Source: Flavobacterium xinjiangense (GTDB lineage: Bacteria; Bacteroidota; Bacteroidia; Flavobacteriales; Flavobacteriaceae). From it: a stretch of 64,000 nucleotides of DNA. The number at the start of each line of letters is the position of its first letter. The stretch's first letter is position 1. This document shows positions 1 through 7,516 of the stretch, piece by piece. The DNA lies in NCBI RefSeq assembly GCF_900142885.1, contig NZ_FRCL01000011.1, positions 62,001 to 126,000 on the forward strand, read 5' to 3'. Under the pieces are notes generated by a model. It saw only the letters and a list, made by a program, of their open reading frames with translations, searched no databases and was not told the DNA's origin. The position numbers and the translations under genes are program-made.

Positions 1-235
1 CTGAACATTTTATGATCGCCTCTTTCGGGGTATGACTGTGTTCTAAAATTTGGTAGGTTCCTATTTCAACGTTTTCTACATCAATACCTAAGCCAGAGCT
101 GGCATTTGCTTGAGGATCTGCATCTATAAGTAACACTCTTTTTTCTAAAACACCTAATGAGGCGGCAAGATTTACAGACGTTGTAGTCTTTCCAACTCCA
201 CCTTTTTGATTAGCAATCGCAATGATTTTGCCCAT
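1..235 (-). CDS. parA: ParA-family chromosome partitioning ATPase (N-terminal part, runs off the window)
   Basis: Reading leftward from ATG at 233-235, the first 78 residues begin [19 protein letters not shown], the deviant Walker A of ParA/Soj ATPases, followed by [15 protein letters not shown], the Walker A' region that contacts ATP and magnesium. ParA binds DNA nonspecifically as an ATP dimer and, with ParB bound at parS, separates replicated origins. The gene continues beyond position 1, so the C-terminal half and any parB partner cannot be seen. The start is firm because the P-loop lies about ten residues in, as is usual for the short chromosomal Soj type. It reads away from tRNA-Pro. 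Confidence 0.93.
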   Translation of the reverse strand, partial: MGKIIAIANQKGGVGKTTTSVNLAASLGVLEKRVLLIDADPQANASSGLGIDVENVEIGTYQILEHSHTPKEAIIKCS

Positions 236-642
236 TTATTTTTCTAAATTTTGAACCGTAAAAATACAATTATTTATGGTTTCTAAAAATCTATTTTGTT
301 AACATTTGTTAAGGCTTGATTCCTTGCTATTTGAGCGAATTATTGTTTTTTAAATTGAGGTCCTTTTTAGGAGCTATTCCAACTGTTCGTTTCAAGTTCT
401 TGAGCTCCAAGCTTTTTTTCTATTGCCATAAAAGGAGCTTCTTTTGGTCGCTCTTTTCTGTCAGGAAAAAATAGCTTTTAGCTCGGCGAAGCTTTCCTCT
501 GCCATTTGGGCTAGGGAAGTTGGAGATTCGTGATGGAGTGGAGGTATTAATTTTATTGACCTATGGTAGCAATAGTATTTAAGTATAAAAATTTAAAATG
601 CGCTTTTTTCAAAAAGGAGATTAATCAATCATTTTTAAACAT
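236..642. other. Intergenic stretch, no gene seen
   Basis: About 400 bases between the parA start and the tRNA-Pro terminator. I see no credible reading frame. It must hold the parA promoter (leftward), though no clear TAnnTTTG box was found. The middle, about 361-520, is a degenerate repeat element listed separately. A short frame at 563-754 reads across the tRNA on the opposite strand and was rejected. Confidence 0.6.
361..520. repeat. Degenerate intergenic repeat element, copy A
   Basis: Starts with CTTTTTAGGAGCTATTCC and ends near GGGCTAGGG. The same start and end motifs bracket a similar stretch at 57548-57682. The interior is diverged and seems non-coding. Similar dispersed elements are, to my recollection, common between genes of Flavobacterium, but only the two copies here are directly seen. 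Confidence 0.45.
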
Positions 643-671
643 AAAAAAAAGCCGAACATTTCTGTTCAGCT
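643..671 (-). terminator. Rho-independent terminator after tRNA-Pro
   Basis: On the minus strand a 9-bp stem (AGCTGAACA with TGTTCGGCT, one G-T pair) with a GAAA loop is followed by a run of eight T. It begins three bases past the CCA end of tRNA-Pro, so the tRNA appears to be transcribed alone. Confidence 0.85.
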
Positions 672-673
672 TT

Positions 674-751
674 TGGTCGGGGTGGCAGGATTCGAACCTG
701 CGGCCTCCTGCTCCCAAAGCAGGCGCGATAACCGAGCTACGCTACACCCCG
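674..751 (-). tRNA. tRNA-Pro (anticodon TGG), CCA encoded
   Basis: The minus strand gives a full cloverleaf. The acceptor stem is CGGGGTG paired with CACCCCG, there is a discriminator A, and CCA is encoded at 674-676. The anticodon arm is CCTGC-TTTGGGA-GCAGG, giving anticodon TGG, and the T arm carries GGTTCGAATCC. The CGGGGTG 5' end is characteristic of tRNA-Pro. UGG can read all four proline codons when the wobble U is modified. Confidence 0.96.
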
Positions 752-873
752 TAACGCGAGTGCAAATATAAAACTAATTTCGAGATTGACAAGCGATATT
801 CTCAAATAGGAGAATATTATTTGGGAATAAGCAAAAATGATATTTTTTTAGTCGTATTTTTTTATTAAAAAAC

Positions 874-881
874 TACATTTG
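874..881 (+). promoter_or_regulatory. Probable -7 box of the trxB promoter
   Basis: TACATTTG matches the Bacteroidetes -7 consensus TAnnTTTG and lies 29 bases before the trxB ATG. No clear TTG was seen at the expected -33 spacing, so the call rests on one element. Confidence 0.45.
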
Positions 882-910
882 CAACTTCAAAAATGTAATA
901 AAATCTTACT

Positions 911-1858
911 ATGTCAGATACAATCGAAAAAATTAAATGTCTTATTATAGGTTCTGGACCAGCAGGTTATACTGCTGCGATTTATGCTGCCAGAGCAAAT
1001 ATGAACCCAGTTTTATATCAAGGAATTCAACCTGGAGGTCAATTGACTACAACTAACGAAGTAGAAAATTTTCCCGGTTATGTGGATGGTGTGACCGGAC
1101 CCGAAATGATGGTGCAGTTACAAGCTCAAGCACAACGTTTTGGAACTGATGTACGTGACGGTTGGGCTACTAAAGTTGATTTCTCAGGAGATATTCATAA
1201 AGTGTGGATCAATGGCACTAAAGAATTGCATTGTGAAACGGTAATTATTTCTACTGGTGCTTCTGCTAAATATTTAGGTTTGCCATCAGAACAACATTAT
1301 TTAAAAATGGGTGGTGGTGTTTCTGCCTGTGCGGTTTGTGATGGATTTTTCTATAGAAACCAAGAAGTTGTAATAGTTGGAGCAGGGGATTCCGCTTGTG
1401 AGGAAGCACATTATTTGTCAAAATTGTGTAAAAAAGTAACGATGTTAGTGCGTAGCGAAAAATTCAGAGCTTCGAAAATTATGGAAGAGCGCGTTCGCAA
1501 AACAGAAAACATAAACATATTAATGAATCACGATACTATTGAAGTATTAGGGGATGAACAAGTTGTTACGGGTGTAAAAGCTCTAAATAAAACTACTGGT
1601 GAAACTTTCGATATAGAAGCGACTGGTTTCTTTGTAGCCATTGGACACAAACCAAATACAGATATTTTTACAGAGTTTATCACATTAGATGAAACAGGTT
1701 ATATTGTTAACACAGCAGGAACTTCAAAAACAAACGTTGGTGGTGTTTTTGTTGCTGGAGATGCCGCTGATCATGTGTATCGTCAAGCAATTACTGCTGC
1801 CGGAACCGGTTGTATGGCTGCATTAGATGCAGAAAGATATTTGGCTTCTAAAGAGTAA
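911..1858 (+). CDS. trxB: Thioredoxin-disulfide reductase
   Basis: An NADPH-dependent flavoenzyme that reduces thioredoxin in the cytoplasm, feeding ribonucleotide reductase and disulfide repair. At 315 residues it has the usual low-molecular-weight TrxB length. The FAD-binding GSGPAG is at residues 14-19, the redox-active CAVC pair at C140 and C143, the NADPH-binding GAGDSA near 157-162, and the late FAD motif near GGVFVAGDAADH. The ATG gives the P-loop about 14 residues in, as in the family. The gene stands alone, with a TAnnTTTG box upstream and a strong terminator downstream. Nothing looks unusual. Confidence 0.97.
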   Translation: MSDTIEKIKCLIIGSGPAGYTAAIYAARANMNPVLYQGIQPGGQLTTTNEVENFPGYVDGVTGPEMMVQLQAQAQRFGTDVRDGWATKVDFSGDIHKVWINGTKELHCETVIISTGASAKYLGLPSEQHYLKMGGGVSACAVCDGFFYRNQEVVIVGAGDSACEEAHYLSKLCKKVTMLVRSEKFRASKIMEERVRKTENINILMNHDTIEVLGDEQVVTGVKALNKTTGETFDIEATGFFVAIGHKPNTDIFTEFITLDETGYIVNTAGTSKTNVGGVFVAGDAADHVYRQAITAAGTGCMAALDAERYLASKE

Positions 1859-1947
1859 AGGAATCAGAAAATTTATTTTAAGAAATTTGAAAGATAGATA
1901 ATAGATTCATTAGAAGGTTTTTCAAATCTTGCTATCTTTTCAAAATG

Positions 1948-1983
1948 AAAAAGTCCCATTTGCCTTAGCAAGTGGGACTTTTT
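1948..1983 (+). terminator. Terminator after trxB
   Basis: The perfect stem AAGTCCCA with TGGGACTT, extended by A-T pairs, encloses a 14-base loop and is followed by TTT. The A-rich 5' flank means it may also work on transcripts from the minus strand. Confidence 0.8.
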
Positions 1984-2020
1984 GTTGATAAGAGTTGAAT
2001 TAATTAATCCAATTTTTTTA

Positions 2021-2046
2021 CTCCCCTCCTTCGGAGGGGTTGGGGG
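2021..2046. repeat. GC-rich palindromic repeat (CCCCTCC-TTC-GGAGGGG)
   Basis: A 7-bp perfect stem of almost pure G+C followed by TTGGGGGAG, in a very AT-rich gap just beyond the stop of the GIN-domain gene. There is no T-run on the minus strand after it, so it is not a classical terminator for that gene. It resembles the small palindromic repeats dispersed in many Flavobacterium genomes. Confidence 0.5.
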
Positions 2047-2054
2047 AGAATTCC

Positions 2055-2894
2055 CTATTTTATTTTTTTGAATAGTTTTGCTTCGTCGCTAAATTGTCGC
2101 ATTTCTATTTTTGGAGATCCCAAAAGATGTATTTCTGATTTATCGGCTGCATCAATAATGACGTTTGCCTCGACAAACAGGCTGCAGTTTGTATAACTCT
2201 CCGTAATTATTTCGGCATCTTTTACAATTAGTTTATTTCCGGTTAAAGTCGAATTATTATCTAATCGAACTATTGCTTTTGTTGCGTTACCTTCTAGGGT
2301 TGCATTAGATTTTTGATACAAATCAACTTTTAAATCAAAAGTGGTGAGCAAAGATTTTAATGCTGCATTTTTGCTTAATTGTATAGTCGTGTTCTCCGAT
2401 CTTAGATTGAGTTCTGTTTTAGATTTATCATCTGCTTCTAAAATGAATTTCTTAGTGTTGACATTCAAAAAAAGCTTAGCATAATCGAAGGTTTTAAAAG
2501 TGATTTCTTCCAACTGAATTTCTTCTATTGCATTTATAGTTGCCTCATTTTTTGAAGTCACAAGAGTCAAATCACTGTTATAGGTTACCCTTACAATTAG
2601 TTTTTTATAATTTACGGCTTCTTTTGTAGTGTAAATGCGAAGTGTGTTGTCTCTTAAATCAAAAGAAATAATATCATGAAGATTATCGTCAGCTTCAATT
2701 TTTATACTATTTTTTTCTCCGCGCTCTAAGTTTACTTCAACGTTATCTTCTACTTCTAACGCTTGGAAATTTCCAACATCCTTATTTTCAATAGTTACAA
2801 TTCTCGAACCTTTTAATTTATCTTTTTTCTGTGCCAAAGTTAGAGTCGTAGACAAAACGAGTAGGAATATAGCGATGTGGTTTTTCATTTTCAT
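2055..2894 (-). CDS. Exported GIN-domain (DUF2807) protein
   Basis: A 279-residue protein with an N-terminal signal peptide (MKMKNHIAIFLLVLSTTLTLAQ). The rest is beta-rich with the GIN pattern: an early segment VGNFQALEVEDNVEVNLERG, then ADDNLHD, then a run of short strands likely to form a beta-helix-like fold. DUF2807 proteins are envelope-exposed and of unproven function; 'auto-transporter adhesin head' is only a fold name. It is the last gene of a run of five on this strand, 81 bases after another GIN protein and downstream of a PspC gene. There is no lipobox Cys, unlike its neighbour, so it is probably periplasmic or released. Function is inferred only from context. Confidence 0.8.
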   Translation of the reverse strand: MKMKNHIAIFLLVLSTTLTLAQKKDKLKGSRIVTIENKDVGNFQALEVEDNVEVNLERGEKNSIKIEADDNLHDIISFDLRDNTLRIYTTKEAVNYKKLIVRVTYNSDLTLVTSKNEATINAIEEIQLEEITFKTFDYAKLFLNVNTKKFILEADDKSKTELNLRSENTTIQLSKNAALKSLLTTFDLKVDLYQKSNATLEGNATKAIVRLDNNSTLTGNKLIVKDAEIITESYTNCSLFVEANVIIDAADKSEIHLLGSPKIEMRQFSDEAKLFKKIK

Positions 2895-2975
2895 TTTTGA
2901 TTAGTGTTTTACAAATATAAAAAAATCATCCACTTTTGATGAATGATTTAGTTTGTTTTTGTCGAAAAGAAACGC

Positions 2976-3716
2976 TTATGTTTTACTGATGCTGCTTCCT
3001 GAACTTTCTTCTGTACTGATTTTTTTTGGAACAATATCATAATTGATATCAGATCCACTTGACGCTTTTGCATTCAAACTTATTAAGGGATGAACGGTAA
3101 TAGAACTTCCGCTGGATGAGTTGGCAGTTATATCATTTGCCAGTAAACCTTTTGCATCAATTTCGCTTCCGCTGGAAGATGTTGTTTCCAGTTTTAATGC
3201 TTTTCCACTAACTGTAATTGTACTACCGCTACTTGTTTCGCATATTACGGAGTCGGCTTCTAAATTTACACTTATAGAACCTGCGCTCGAAGCTTCCAAG
3301 CTAATGTTTTCACCTTTAAGTGTACTAGTACTTTTAATCGTTGCACTACTGGAGGCTTCTAGTTTATCGATAAGAGGCATTTTAACGGTTACTTTTTTTG
3401 ATTTAATATTGATAAAAGAATTATAGTCACAGGCGATTATAAGTACACCATTTTCAACTTTAGTGGTGATTTCTTTTTGCAAATTGTCATCAGCTACAAC
3501 AGTGATTTCCGTTTTGTCAGATTGTTCAATGACAAGATCTATGGCATTGCTTACTTCTACACTTTTGAAATCTCCCATTACAATTCTCTTTTCAGTTGTA
3601 ACGTGACCATTTCCTCGTATCGATTTCATGTTTGCTGAAAAGTTGCAGGAGGCAAATAGTAAGGCTGTTAGCGTTACAATAATAAATTTGGTGATCATTG
3701 TGATGATTTTTATCAT
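2976..3716 (-). CDS. GIN-domain (DUF2807) lipoprotein
   Basis: A 246-residue protein. The N-terminus has a hydrophobic stretch ending in LLFASC, a lipobox, so it is probably anchored through an acylated Cys. The body matches GIN: MGDFKSVEVSNAIDLVIEQ, then ADDNLQKEI, then repeated strand turns rich in SSSGS (for example SASSSATIKS and TTSSSGSEID), which suggest a regular beta-helix. The start lies two bases after the PspC stop, so translation is probably coupled; an ATG six codons later (MITKF) would also keep the signal sequence. GIN lipoproteins commonly neighbour PspC and PadR genes in Bacteroidetes. The molecular role is unknown. Confidence 0.83.
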   Translation of the reverse strand: MIKIITMITKFIIVTLTALLFASCNFSANMKSIRGNGHVTTEKRIVMGDFKSVEVSNAIDLVIEQSDKTEITVVADDNLQKEITTKVENGVLIIACDYNSFINIKSKKVTVKMPLIDKLEASSSATIKSTSTLKGENISLEASSAGSISVNLEADSVICETSSGSTITVSGKALKLETTSSSGSEIDAKGLLANDITANSSSGSSITVHPLISLNAKASSGSDINYDIVPKKISTEESSGSSISKT

Positions 3717-3718
3717 GG

Positions 3719-5443
3719 CTATTTGGTTTTAATGATAATACCGTCTTTGTTTATTTTTAATTCTTTAAAATCCTTTTTTGAATTGCTTATTGTATCCCCT
3801 TTTACAGTAACACCATTTTCATTAATAATCACTGATGTTTGCGTGCTGTCATTTTCTGTATCTACGTCATCAAATTCATTTTCATCGGCAGGACAATTCA
3901 AACACTTTACCTTTGAACCTTCTACTTTGTAAACATAATTATCAGAACTATAGTGTAAATTGAAGAATGAATCGTCAGATCTGTCATAATCCTGAACGGA
4001 AGAATCTGGTTTTAATAAAGTTCCTTCGGGTAAATATAAAAAGATTTCCACTTCCTGATCACGGAATTTGTTACTCACTTCAGTCAATAAATAATTGTCC
4101 AGAATTAAATGATTTCCTTCAATTTTAACTGCATATTTTATTTTTTCTGCTCTTAGTTTAGCGGCTTGAAATGATCTTCCTCTTGCCATTTTTTCAATCT
4201 GAACGAAGGGTAATTTTTCATCAGTATGCAAAATTTGCAATCTTACATTGTTTGAATAAATTAATTCGGTGTTTGCTGAGTCTTGCACAAACTTGAAGGT
4301 TTCCCTGTCATTAATGTCCTTTGTATAATAATCATTGTATCTGAATTTTACAAATAAGGTGTCATTTGGCATCAAATTAATAGTTTCTTTTTTTACTGTT
4401 TTCCCTTCAAATGCAACTTCTGATGCTTGTTTTATTCCAATTGAAATTAGAATTGCTATAGCGATTATCCAAAGTGCCAGTAACGTGTATTTTGCAATAT
4501 TTCCTATGGATTTCATTGCTGGAGACAGTAATTTGAAACCTAAAAGTGTCAAGAAAAAGAATGGAATTCCAACAGCAAAGAACATCAATAGTCCAAAAGA
4601 CCAGATCGGATAATCAGTAAAATTCCCCGCTTCAATAAAACCTCTCCATGGCACATCAATAAAGTCTGAAGAACCTAAAGTAAAAACACCTATCAATAAT
4701 GAAATTAATGTTGCAATTCCTGCAATAATCAAAAGGACTCCAAGGAATTTTGCAAAAATTTTGAAAACGGTCATTATAAAATCGCCTAAAGAACTTCCTA
4801 TTTTATTGGCACCAGTTTTAATTTGATTGCCATATTTGTCGTAATCTGCATTTTTTATTTTATCAGAAACATTTTCAAACTCTTCTCTAACTTTTTTTTC
4901 GATGTTTGAAATGGTAACCGGCTCACCTCTCATTTCTAGTTTTTCAGCAGTTGTTGTCGCTTCTGGCATTACAATCCACAGAATTATATACGCTAAGACA
5001 CCGGATCCAAATACAAAAACCATTAACAAAAGAAAAATTCGAAGCCAAACTTTGTCTATACCAAAATAATGTCCCAATCCTGCAAGAACACCGCCAATCA
5101 TTCCGTTTTCAGTATCTCGGTAAAGCTTTTTCGTTCTTTTAGAGTCAGCATTGTAGGTTTGTGAAGTGTGATTGTCTTCTTCGATTATATAATCTTCAGG
5201 TTGACCCATCACAGCAATAACTTCATCTACATCTTTCAAACTAATTACATGTTTGTCGCTTTTTTGTTTCTCGGTCAATAATTCCGAAACACGCATTTCA
5301 ATATCCTTGATGATTTCTTCTTGTCCTGATGATTTCGATAAAGAACGTTTTATAGCGTCAAAATAACGCGTCATTTTTAGGTATGCATCTTCATCAATAT
5401 GAAAGAACATTCCGCCTAAGTTAATATTTACAGTCTTGTTCAT
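3719..5443 (-). CDS. PspC-domain membrane protein
   Basis: A 574-residue multi-domain inner membrane protein. Residues 1-95 are a soluble domain typical of Bacteroidetes PspC proteins (MNKTVNINLGGMFFHIDED). The PspC domain spans about 103-162, starting KKLYRDTENGMIGGVLAGL and containing the transmembrane segment ending YIILWIVMPEA. Three or four more membrane segments follow between about 215 and 350 (for example FLGVLLIIAGIATLISLLIG). The C-terminal 220 residues are soluble and probably extracytoplasmic, with an acidic tail. PspC senses or buffers membrane stress in the Psp response; this larger form carries extra domains. It starts five bases after the PadR stop and ends two bases before the GIN lipoprotein, so it is co-transcribed with both. 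Confidence 0.88.
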   Translation of the reverse strand: MNKTVNINLGGMFFHIDEDAYLKMTRYFDAIKRSLSKSSGQEEIIKDIEMRVSELLTEKQKSDKHVISLKDVDEVIAVMGQPEDYIIEEDNHTSQTYNADSKRTKKLYRDTENGMIGGVLAGLGHYFGIDKVWLRIFLLLMVFVFGSGVLAYIILWIVMPEATTTAEKLEMRGEPVTISNIEKKVREEFENVSDKIKNADYDKYGNQIKTGANKIGSSLGDFIMTVFKIFAKFLGVLLIIAGIATLISLLIGVFTLGSSDFIDVPWRGFIEAGNFTDYPIWSFGLLMFFAVGIPFFFLTLLGFKLLSPAMKSIGNIAKYTLLALWIIAIAILISIGIKQASEVAFEGKTVKKETINLMPNDTLFVKFRYNDYYTKDINDRETFKFVQDSANTELIYSNNVRLQILHTDEKLPFVQIEKMARGRSFQAAKLRAEKIKYAVKIEGNHLILDNYLLTEVSNKFRDQEVEIFLYLPEGTLLKPDSSVQDYDRSDDSFFNLHYSSDNYVYKVEGSKVKCLNCPADENEFDDVDTENDSTQTSVIINENGVTVKGDTISNSKKDFKELKINKDGIIIKTK

Positions 5444-5448
5444 GGCTA

Positions 5449-5778
5449 TTATTTTTGGTTTGTGATTAGGTTTACGGCATCTGACAATTCAGTCCAAGTG
5501 CCATTAAGTTCGTTTAAAAATGTTTGTCCTATTTCGGTTAGACCATAGTATTTTCTTGGTGGTCCTGAGGTTGATTCTTCCCAACGGTAGTTTAGTAATC
5601 CGTCATTTTTTAATCGGGTAAGCAGCGGATAAATCGTTCCCTCCACGACTAATAATTTTGCGTTTTTCAAAGTGTCTAATATTTCCGATGTGTATGCATC
5701 TTTTTCTTTTAATACGGATAGGATGCAAAACTCGAGAACACCTTTACGCATCTGGGCTTTTGTGTTTTCAATGTTCAT
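5449..5778 (-). CDS. PadR-family transcriptional regulator
   Basis: A 109-residue winged-helix repressor. It opens with the family pattern MNIENTKAQMRKGVLEFCILSVL, then KDAYTSEILDTL, then the wing segment VVEGTIYPLLTRLKNDGLLNYRWEESTSGPPRKYY, where GPPRKYY is the PadR hallmark. It is a short form with one C-terminal helix for dimerisation. PadR proteins usually repress their own operon and release DNA on a small-molecule or stress signal. It sits directly before the PspC gene (five bases), so it most likely controls the PspC-GIN-GIN run. A repeated motif in the gap at 6442-6505 is a candidate binding site. Confidence 0.9.
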   Translation of the reverse strand: MNIENTKAQMRKGVLEFCILSVLKEKDAYTSEILDTLKNAKLLVVEGTIYPLLTRLKNDGLLNYRWEESTSGPPRKYYGLTEIGQTFLNELNGTWTELSDAVNLITNQK

Positions 5779-5856
5779 AATTCGTTTTTTTTGATTTTTT
5801 GTTAATTAAACTATTCATTTTTTGATTGATGATTGATGATTTTTTTTTGCTTCTAT

Positions 5857-6312
5857 CTATTTTATAAAAGGGATGGTTAAGGGATATTGGTATTTTTCTC
5901 CATTTGATGTTTTGATAGCTGCATAAATAATTAAGAAAAATTCAGCGACTTTCAAGAGACCAAAAATAAGAACGGCAACTAGGCCAACTGTAATTATTCC
6001 GATGTTATTTTCGAAATTGAAATCCGTAAAAACAAAATCGTGATGATTCATCATTGAATTAAAAGATATGTTACTAAAAACAGTGAAAATAAAAATTGGC
6101 GCTGCAATCATAATTAAGGTCAAAGAATATAATAACAAACTCAATTGAAAATTAAGTACTTGTTTACCATGAAAGTCTATAAACTCAGATTTGTCTTTTT
6201 TTGATGACCAAATCAATATTGGAAAAATATAATTTCCAAAAGGGAAAAAATATTGAGTTAATGTACTCAAATGTGTAAATGTTGCTGTGTTTTTGTCGCT
6301 GGTTGTTTCCAT
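5857..6312 (-). CDS. DUF4870 membrane protein
   Basis: A 151-residue integral membrane protein. The first segment holds THLSTLTQYFFPFGNYIFPILIW, followed by FIDFHGKQVLNFQLSLLLYSL, the diagnostic core of DUF4870 (Tic20-like), then two more hydrophobic spans and a short cytoplasmic end. The function is unknown. DUF4870 genes often travel with PadR-PspC operons in flavobacteria, and this one lies 78 bases before PadR on the same strand, so it is probably the first gene of the operon. ATG at 6312 is the only start that keeps the first conserved block. Confidence 0.82.
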   Translation of the reverse strand: METTSDKNTATFTHLSTLTQYFFPFGNYIFPILIWSSKKDKSEFIDFHGKQVLNFQLSLLLYSLTLIMIAAPIFIFTVFSNISFNSMMNHHDFVFTDFNFENNIGIITVGLVAVLIFGLLKVAEFFLIIYAAIKTSNGEKYQYPLTIPFIK

Positions 6313-6441
6313 TTTTTTGTTTTTTGATTGCTTTGTCAGTTCGCCTTTAAGGCTCGTGTGATGATTGAAAATCCAAGGGTCTTAAATATTTAGGTCACCT
6401 AGTAATTTCTTATACAAATATATGGCTAAAAGAAAGTATCT

Positions 6442-6505
6442 TGTATCGCATAGTACCAAATATTAACAAAAAATTAACAAATATATTTTATATGTACGCA
6501 TAGTA
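6442..6505. promoter_or_regulatory. Two-copy operator-like motif between DUF4870/PadR operon and DUF4442 gene
   Basis: TGTATCGCATAGTA at 6442-6455 recurs as TGTACGCATAGTA at 6493-6505, differing by one base insertion. TAnnTTTG boxes for the leftward operon (TATATTTG on the minus strand) lie at 6478-6485 and 6415-6422. A near-consensus rightward box, TACATTAG, lies at 6514-6521 just after the second copy. The placement is right for a repressor covering both promoters. The obvious candidate is the PadR encoded in this operon; that link is inferred. Confidence 0.4.
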
Positions 6506-6538
6506 TTTTTTTGTACATTAGCAAAAAAACCACTACAA

Positions 6539-6991
6539 ATGAGACTTACAGCTTCTACCCTCAATAAATTTTTATTATTCAAATTACCGGCGGCATTTAT
6601 ATGCGGAGTGCGAGTAAAGGAAATAGACGAAAATAAATGTGTAGTGTCAGTAAAGCACCGATGGATTAACCAAAATCCGTTTAATTCAATGTATTTTGCA
6701 GTGCAAGCAATGGCTGCCGAGTTGTCAACGGGCGCGTTAGTGATGTTTCAAATTCAAAAAAGTGGAAGAAAAATCTCTATGTTGGTGGCTAATAATAAAG
6801 GAAATTTCACTAAAAAAGCAACGGGAAGAATTACTTTTACTTGTAATGATGGACATTTAATCGAAGAAGCAATACGAAAAACAATTGCCACGGGAGAGGG
6901 GCAAACCTTCTGGATGAAATCTATTGGAACCGATGAAAAAGGAATCCAAGTATCCGAAATGGATTTTGAATGGAGCGTAAGAGTGAAATAG
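6539..6991 (+). CDS. DUF4442 hotdog-fold protein (PaaI/YiiD-type thioesterase-like)
   Basis: A 150-residue single-domain protein. It carries the DUF4442 pattern: an N-terminal helix (FNKFLLFKLPAAFICGVRV-like), the segment HRWINQNPFNSMYFAVQAMAAELSTGAL, which forms the central hot-dog helix and acyl pocket, and a C-terminal strand EMDFEWSVRVK. Relatives act on or bind acyl-CoA, but no substrate can be assigned. It is transcribed alone, divergent from the DUF4870-PadR operon, and ends before a bidirectional terminator. The ATG at 6539 follows a TACATTAG box by 17 bases, which leaves a very short leader. Confidence 0.83.
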   Translation: MRLTASTLNKFLLFKLPAAFICGVRVKEIDENKCVVSVKHRWINQNPFNSMYFAVQAMAAELSTGALVMFQIQKSGRKISMLVANNKGNFTKKATGRITFTCNDGHLIEEAIRKTIATGEGQTFWMKSIGTDEKGIQVSEMDFEWSVRVK

Positions 6992-7042
6992 AAAGTAATA
7001 AAAAATAATACAATTATACTGTGCGGATTTTAAATCTACAAA

Positions 7043-7070
7043 AAAATGCCTCTAAATTTAGAGGCATTTT
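7043..7070. terminator. Bidirectional terminator
   Basis: A perfect 28-base palindrome, AAAATGCCTCTAAA joined to its complement, between convergent genes. It has A runs on the left and T runs on the right, so it can end transcription from both the DUF4442 gene and the Cys-rich gene. Confidence 0.88.
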
Positions 7071-7084
7071 TAGTAAAACTATAG

Positions 7085-7366
7085 TTATGCTTTTTTAGCA
7101 CAGCATTTTTTTCCTTCGGCTTTAGCCATAGTGGCATCACATTTTTTGCCTTCTGTTTGAGCCATTTTTGCATCGCATTTCTTTCCTTCGGCTTTGCATT
7201 TAGCTTGACATTTTTCTACTTCTGCAACAGTCATTGCTTTCACATTAGAATCTTTAGCACAGCATGATTCTTTTTTAGCTTTTTCTTTTACGTCGGGCTT
7301 AACTTCTTGTGCACCCGCGGTGATTGTAAACAAAGCCATAGCTAAAAGGATACCTATTTTTTTCAT
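7085..7366 (-). CDS. Small exported Cys/Lys-rich repeat protein
   Basis: A 93-residue protein with a clear signal peptide (MKKIGILLAMALFTITAGAQ). The mature part has eight cysteines and many lysines. The C-terminal third is a short tandem repeat: EGKKCDAKMAQT, EGKKCDATMAKA, EGKKCCAKKA. Two CC pairs and a CxxxC (KCQAKCK) suggest thiol chemistry or soft-metal binding in the periplasm, but no family is recognised with confidence and the metal idea is inference. It is transcribed alone between a bidirectional terminator and the giant T9SS gene. The repeat spacing of about 12 residues indicates recent unit duplication. Confidence 0.75.
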   Translation of the reverse strand: MKKIGILLAMALFTITAGAQEVKPDVKEKAKKESCCAKDSNVKAMTVAEVEKCQAKCKAEGKKCDAKMAQTEGKKCDATMAKAEGKKCCAKKA

Positions 7367-7516
7367 TTTTATTAAAGTTAAAATTATGTTTTTATTTTAT
7401 TTAGATGCTAATATATAACCGTTCACCAAATATAATAAGAATAACTAATATCAATTTTAAAATTATGATTAAAATTTACTTAAACTATTATCCTTTAATT
7501 ATCTGGAATAGATTGT

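Noticed and set aside
563..754. Short plus-strand open frame ending in the tRNA-Pro region
   Set aside because: It lies over the tRNA on the opposite strand and its second half translates the tRNA complement; no protein signal.
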